This document shows positions 63,704 to 64,000 of a DNA stretch of 64,000 nt, piece after piece; positions within the stretch are counted from its first letter, which is position 1; each line of letters starts with the position of its first letter. This DNA comes from Nostoc desertorum CM1-VF14. GTDB lineage: Bacteria > Cyanobacteriota > Cyanobacteriia > Cyanobacteriales > Nostocaceae. The notes under the pieces were generated by a model. It was not told the DNA's origin. It did no database searches and was given only the letters and a program-made list of their open reading frames with translations. Position numbers and translations under genes: made by a program. Where the stretch lies: NCBI GenBank assembly GCA_019359245.1, contig JAHHHR010000011.1, forward strand, positions 85,040-149,039, in the 5' to 3' direction.

Positions 63704-63851
63704 TTATACTTAAGTAAGTAGGTAAGAATAAATCAATCTATGTTACACAGTAGAAAATTATTAAATTAGCTTGTAGTAAGGCTGAAGCCTTTAATATGAA
63801 GATTTCATTGAAGCTTCAATTATTCATGCCCACTTACTTACTTAAGTATAA
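63704..63851. mobile_element. Short element bounded by 17-bp inverted repeats
   Basis: TTATACTTAAGTAAGTA (63704-63720) and its complement (63835-63851) bound 148 AT-rich bases with no ORF. It has the form of a MITE or of an IS-derived palindrome. No clear target duplication. Confidence 0.55.
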
Positions 63852-63880
63852 TTTTTCTTAAAATATTTTTTTACTAATTA

Positions 63881-64000
63881 GGGCTTGCTGAAAAAGAAAG
63901 AAAAGGTGACAGTCTGTAGATAAAAAGACCCTAGAAGTATATTCAGGTGCAAGGAAAGAAGGTAAAATAGCCCAAAATCCTTGCATGACAGTGGTCAGCC
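63881..64000 (+). mobile_element. Possible insertion-sequence left end, cut by the window edge
   Basis: GGGCTTGCTGAAAAAGAAAG resembles, from memory, terminal sequences of cyanobacterial IS elements. It is followed by about 100 untranslated bases and an ATG at 63983 or so (ATGACAGTGGTCAGC) that could open a transposase gene reaching out of the window. Evidence is thin. Confidence 0.35.

Overview
This window looks like chromosome from a filamentous, heterocyst-type cyanobacterium (Nostocales, Nostoc-like). The reasons are dense HIP1 octamers (GCGATCGC) in genes and spacers; G-rich tandem repeats and GCGTAGGCGTAGCC-type palindromic repeats between and even inside genes; and typical families, including a Tab2/Atab2 protein, WD40 Ser/Thr kinases with N-terminal zinc ribbons, a WGxxGxxG-CTERM protein, a Synechocystis-type ArsC and a GH57/GH13/GT4 glucan set. 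Most of the window is ordinary cyanobacterial chromosome. The parts at about 47.8-55.3 kb look GC-richer and accessory.

Layout. 0-8 kb: end of a Tab2-family gene, a TldE/PmbA-like protein, a ClC chloride transporter fused to CBS and tandem Usp domains (gating Glu replaced by Gln), and a leftward, AT-rich exopolysaccharide pair (GT4 and O-antigen ligase/Wzy-like). 8.7-17.2 kb: a short sorted-protein candidate and three Ser/Thr kinases, two of them WD40 paralogues flanking a secreted repeat/PPC protein. 17.4-25 kb: GH57, Nfu, a GAF histidine kinase, a small RHH-like protein and lepA. 25-27.5 kb: a graveyard of small non-autonomous mobile elements with target-site duplications and a GGDEF remnant, around a GT4 gene. 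27.6-37.5 kb: a rightward block of GH13, a quinone-oxidoreductase-like MDR, a four-gene oxidoreductase/cupin operon and a cyanophycinase-like S51 peptidase. The operon is a glycogen-binding-type domain fused to gluconate dehydrogenase subunit 3, a GMC flavoprotein and two cupin proteins sharing a new-looking N-terminal domain. I consider it the best candidate for an undescribed system.

37.7-44.3 kb: an SDR broken by one in-frame stop and carrying an in-frame repeat insertion, an aldo/keto reductase overlapping a cysteine desulfurase tail to tail, three small leftward genes with nuclease-like signatures, a PrxQ/BCP peroxiredoxin, and a photolyase-like protein split in reversed domain order over two genes. 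44.4-47.6 kb: a cobalamin riboswitch followed by cobG-cobH-cobI; cobG carries an in-frame palindromic repeat. 47.8-55.3 kb: a leftward redox/stress cassette (AKR, Na+/H+ antiporter, two SDRs, alpha/beta hydrolase, a broken cupin) with a divergent AraC regulator. It is decaying: one SDR is only a 34-codon stub, and the cupin gene carries a frameshift that looks like a template-switch mutation. 55.6-58.6 kb: an arsenic operon (arsR, acr3, arsC, phosphatase remnant, arsH). 58.6-64 kb: a PHP phosphoesterase, a divergent PurM-like protein, a small conserved-looking protein, a di-haem cytochrome c peroxidase-like protein, and mobile-element ends at the right edge.

No rRNA, tRNA or CRISPR array was recognised by eye.
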